Shown here piece by piece: positions 61,170 to 64,000 of a stretch of DNA of 64,000 nt; within the stretch, counting starts at the first letter, position 1, and each line of letters opens with the position of its first letter. The notes under the pieces are model-generated. The model saw nothing but the letters and a program-made list of their open reading frames with translations, did no database searches and was not told where the DNA came from. Where the stretch lies: the NCBI RefSeq assembly GCF_028553765.1, contig NZ_CP067134.1, positions 3,515,001-3,579,000 on the forward strand. Reading direction: 5' to 3'. A program made the translations under genes and the position numbers. The stretch comes from Paracoccus stylophorae. GTDB lineage: Bacteria; Pseudomonadota; Alphaproteobacteria; Rhodobacterales; Rhodobacteraceae.

Positions 61170-62164
61170 GCCGCGGCAAGTGCGATGAAGCGTTCCAGGT
61201 GATGGTCGCTGTCGCCGAAACGGGCGTCGGCGGCCAGCAGACGGCGGACCAGGGGCGCAAGCTCGTATTCCTCGGTCATGCCGATGCCGCCATGCAGCTG
61301 CACCGTCTCCTCGGCCACCATCAACGCGACCCGGCCGACCAGAGATTTGGTGGCCGCCACGTGGCGGTCACGGTCGGGCGCGTCCAGATGCCCGGCCAGG
61401 TTCCAGACGGCCGAGCGCGCCTGCTCGACCTCGGTCAGCAGATCGGCCATGCGGTGCTGGAGCGCCTGGAACGAGCCGATGGGCCGGCCGAACTGCTTGC
61501 GGGTCTTGAGATAGTCGGTGGTCAGTTCGACCGCCTTTTCCATCACCCCCAACGCGTCGGCGCAGGTGGCCAGGATCGCGGCGGCCAGCGGCCGGTCCAG
61601 CAGCGACGCGTCCCCGATCCGGCGCGCGGGCGTGTCCTTCAGCGTGACCTCGGCCGCGCGGCCGCCATCCATCAGGGGATAGCCGCGCAGGGTCAGCCCG
61701 CCTGCACCGGCCTCGACCAGATACAGGCCGTCCAAAGCGCGCACGATCAGATGGGTGGCGTCCTCGGCCCCCGGCACGACGGATTTTTCGCCGGTCAGGC
61801 GGTCGCCATCGGCGCGGGTTGCCACCGTGCCGTCGTAGCGCTGGCCCGGTTCGTCCAGCGCCACCGCGATGCGGGCCGTGCCGGACATCGCGGCCTCGGC
61901 CAGATCGGATTCGCCCGCCGCCGCCAGGATGCCCGCGCCCAGCACCACGCTGTCCAGCAGGGGTGTCACGGCCCCCGCGCGGCCCAGCGTGCGAAACACC
62001 ATCAGCATGTCCGGCCCGGTCCCGCCAAAGCCGCCCGCATCCTCGGGCAGCAGCGCCGCGCCCGCGCCCAGGTCGAACAGCGCGGCGGCGTCCGCGCCCC
62101 GGTCCAGCGTGCGCGCCAGGCTGTCGCCCAGCATCGTCTGTTCCTCGGTGAACCCGAAATCCAT
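61166..62164 (-). CDS. Acyl-CoA dehydrogenase, short paralogue of a tandem pair
   Basis: A 332-residue acyl-CoA dehydrogenase, shorter than the usual 380. The start MDFGFTEEQTMLGDSLAR is typical, and KTRKQFGRPIGSFQALQHRMADLL and LHGGIGMTEEYELAPLVRR are kept. The middle substrate loop is degenerate (no clear TEPxxGSD motif), and there is no YEGT-type Glu at the end (DARFGDSDHHLERF). Such reduced members often form mixed tetramers with a neighbouring dehydrogenase, as in steroid degradation; the partner lies 13 bases upstream. Its stop overlaps the thioesterase start. Confidence 0.88.
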   Translation of the reverse strand: MDFGFTEEQTMLGDSLARTLDRGADAAALFDLGAGAALLPEDAGGFGGTGPDMLMVFRTLGRAGAVTPLLDSVVLGAGILAAAGESDLAEAAMSGTARIAVALDEPGQRYDGTVATRADGDRLTGEKSVVPGAEDATHLIVRALDGLYLVEAGAGGLTLRGYPLMDGGRAAEVTLKDTPARRIGDASLLDRPLAAAILATCADALGVMEKAVELTTDYLKTRKQFGRPIGSFQALQHRMADLLTEVEQARSAVWNLAGHLDAPDRDRHVAATKSLVGRVALMVAEETVQLHGGIGMTEEYELAPLVRRLLAADARFGDSDHHLERFIALAAA

Positions 62165-62177
62165 GACAAGGGTCTCC

Positions 62178-63374
62178 TTACAGCCCCAGCAGGGATTTCG
62201 CGATGATCCCCCGCTGAATTTCGTTCGAGCCGCCATAGATCGACAGCTTGCGGTTGTTCAGATAGCTGCGCGTTGCCGCCGCCGCCTCGGGCGGGCCGGG
62301 GGGCAGATCGTCATTCGCCCCCTCCAGCGCCTCGGACGGAAAGGCCAGCGCCCAGGGGCCGACGGCGCGGCGGGTCAGGTCGTTGATCGCTTGCCGGATC
62401 TGGGTGCCCTTCAGCTTCAGCATGGAACTTTCGCCTCCGGGCGCCTGACCGGCCGCCGCCTGCGCCAGCATCCGCAGATTGGTCGTGGCCATCGCCATCA
62501 GGTCGATTTCCACCGCGGCCACGCGGGCGGCGAATAACGGGTCCTCGATCAGCGGCTTGCCGTTTGCGACCTGCGCCCGCGCGATGCGCTTCAGCGCGGC
62601 AAGCCCCGCCGTGGCAAACCCGACGCCCGCGATGTTGGTCCGCTCATGCGTCAGCAGATACTTGGCATAGGTCCAGCCCTTGTTCTCCTCGCCCACGAGG
62701 TTCTCGGCCGGCACGCGCACGTCGTCGAAGAACACCTCGTTCACCTCGGGCGTGCCCTCCAGCAGGACGATGGGGCGCACGGTGATGCCGGGGCTGGTCA
62801 TGTCGATCAGCAGAAAGCTGATGCCTTCCTGCGGCTTGCCCTCGGACCGGGTGCGGACGAGACAGAAGATCCAGTTGGCGTGCTGGCCCAGCGTGGTCCA
62901 GGTCTTCTGCCCGTTGACGATGTAGTGGTCGCCGTCGCGCACCGCCGTCGTCTTGACAGAGGCAAGGTCCGATCCCGCGCCGGGTTCGGAATAGCCCTGG
63001 CACCACCAGTCCCGCCCGTTGAGGATGCGCGGCAGGAAACGGTCCTGCTGTTCCTTGCTGCCGAATTTCTGCAGCACCGGCCCCAGCATCGCGATCCCGA
63101 AAGGCAGGACGCGCGGCGCGTGGGCCGTCGCGCTCTCCTCCTCGAAGATATGGCGCTGGATCGGGGTCCAGCCCGCGCCGCCGAAGGCGCGCGGCCAGTT
63201 GCCGGCCAGCCAGCCTTTTTCGTTCAGCACCGCGTGCCATTCCTCGATCTCGGCCTTGGTCAGTTCCTGGTGCAGGCGGACCTTTTCCGACAGCCGCTTG
63301 GGCAGGCGGTCCTGAAGGAACTGGCGGACCTCGGCGCGAAAGGCCTGGTCCTCGGGCGAAAAGCTCATGTCCAT
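62178..63374 (-). CDS. Acyl-CoA dehydrogenase, long paralogue of a tandem pair
   Basis: A 398-residue acyl-CoA dehydrogenase. Marks are GWLAGNWPRAFGGAGWTPIQ, CQGYSEPGAGSDLASVKTTA, YIVNGQKTWTTLGQHANW and VFFDDVRVPAENLVGEENKGW. The end is KLSIYGGSNEIQRGIIAKSLLGL, with Gly at the position of the usual catalytic Glu. Together with the shorter protein downstream it probably forms an alpha-beta complex. ATG 63374 is used; a second ATG two codons later (63368) is equally possible. It follows the thiolase gene by 11 bases. Confidence 0.92.
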   Translation of the reverse strand: MDMSFSPEDQAFRAEVRQFLQDRLPKRLSEKVRLHQELTKAEIEEWHAVLNEKGWLAGNWPRAFGGAGWTPIQRHIFEEESATAHAPRVLPFGIAMLGPVLQKFGSKEQQDRFLPRILNGRDWWCQGYSEPGAGSDLASVKTTAVRDGDHYIVNGQKTWTTLGQHANWIFCLVRTRSEGKPQEGISFLLIDMTSPGITVRPIVLLEGTPEVNEVFFDDVRVPAENLVGEENKGWTYAKYLLTHERTNIAGVGFATAGLAALKRIARAQVANGKPLIEDPLFAARVAAVEIDLMAMATTNLRMLAQAAAGQAPGGESSMLKLKGTQIRQAINDLTRRAVGPWALAFPSEALEGANDDLPPGPPEAAAATRSYLNNRKLSIYGGSNEIQRGIIAKSLLGL

Positions 63375-63385
63375 GACGGTCCCTT

Positions 63386-64000
<615 letters not shown>

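Overview
The window is GC-rich, gene-dense alphaproteobacterial DNA, most likely Rhodobacteraceae and close to Paracoccus or Rhodobacter. The best evidence is the complete redox regulatory locus, regB divergent from senC-regA and an H-NS/HvrA-type gene. AddAB, HslV with a short propeptide, the DUF2125, DUF2853 and TimA-type proteins and the TamAB order also fit. I see no rRNA, tRNA, CRISPR array, transposase or phage gene. No gene-free stretch exceeds 300 bases; the longest, 25339-25615, separates an ABC operon from a TRAP operon and shows nothing recognisable beyond the flanking ribosome binding sites.

Bases 1-33362 look like core chromosome: addB(end)-addA-trxA; a capsule-synthesis-like gene; hslVU behind a heat-shock-type promoter; small envelope and secretion genes (PLDc_N, Smr, TimA, fxsA, secB, an HD phosphohydrolase); the hns-regA-senC/regB redox locus; a membrane PAS protein; tamB-tamA; glucokinase; an amino-acid ABC importer; a DctPQM TRAP importer; DUF2853; a crotonase-like protein without the usual catalytic acids; DUF2125; pmbA; and an inositol-monophosphatase-family gene.

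From 33474 to the right edge the content changes to CoA-thioester catabolism, in three blocks. Block A (33474-46367) holds a long class I CoA-transferase, two acyl-CoA dehydrogenases, a mesaconyl-C4-CoA-hydratase-like protein, a 56-residue small ORF, a two-subunit CoA-transferase, a TAXI-type TRAP importer, a divergent LysR regulator and a CaiB/BaiF CoA-transferase. Block B (46376-56481) is an overlapping operon controlled from a divergent IclR gene: an unassigned permease, PaaG-like crotonase, R-specific hydratase, ADP-forming acyl-CoA synthetase, a thiolase-like protein lacking the nucleophilic Cys, a cysteine-free DUF35 partner, a hotdog thioesterase and an acyl-CoA dehydrogenase, with an MFE-2-like SDR on the other strand. 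Block C (56599-64000) holds a ThDP enzyme, an AMP-forming acyl-CoA ligase, a PaaG-like crotonase, a thioesterase, a tandem pair of acyl-CoA dehydrogenases and a thiolase cut by the window edge.

Taken together the right half can import an organic acid, activate it to a CoA thioester by several routes, desaturate, hydrate and cleave it. Block B resembles the hydratase/DUF35/thiolase-like retro-aldolase logic known from steroid side-chain degradation. The substrate cannot be read from the sequence, and this block is the best candidate here for an undescribed pathway.
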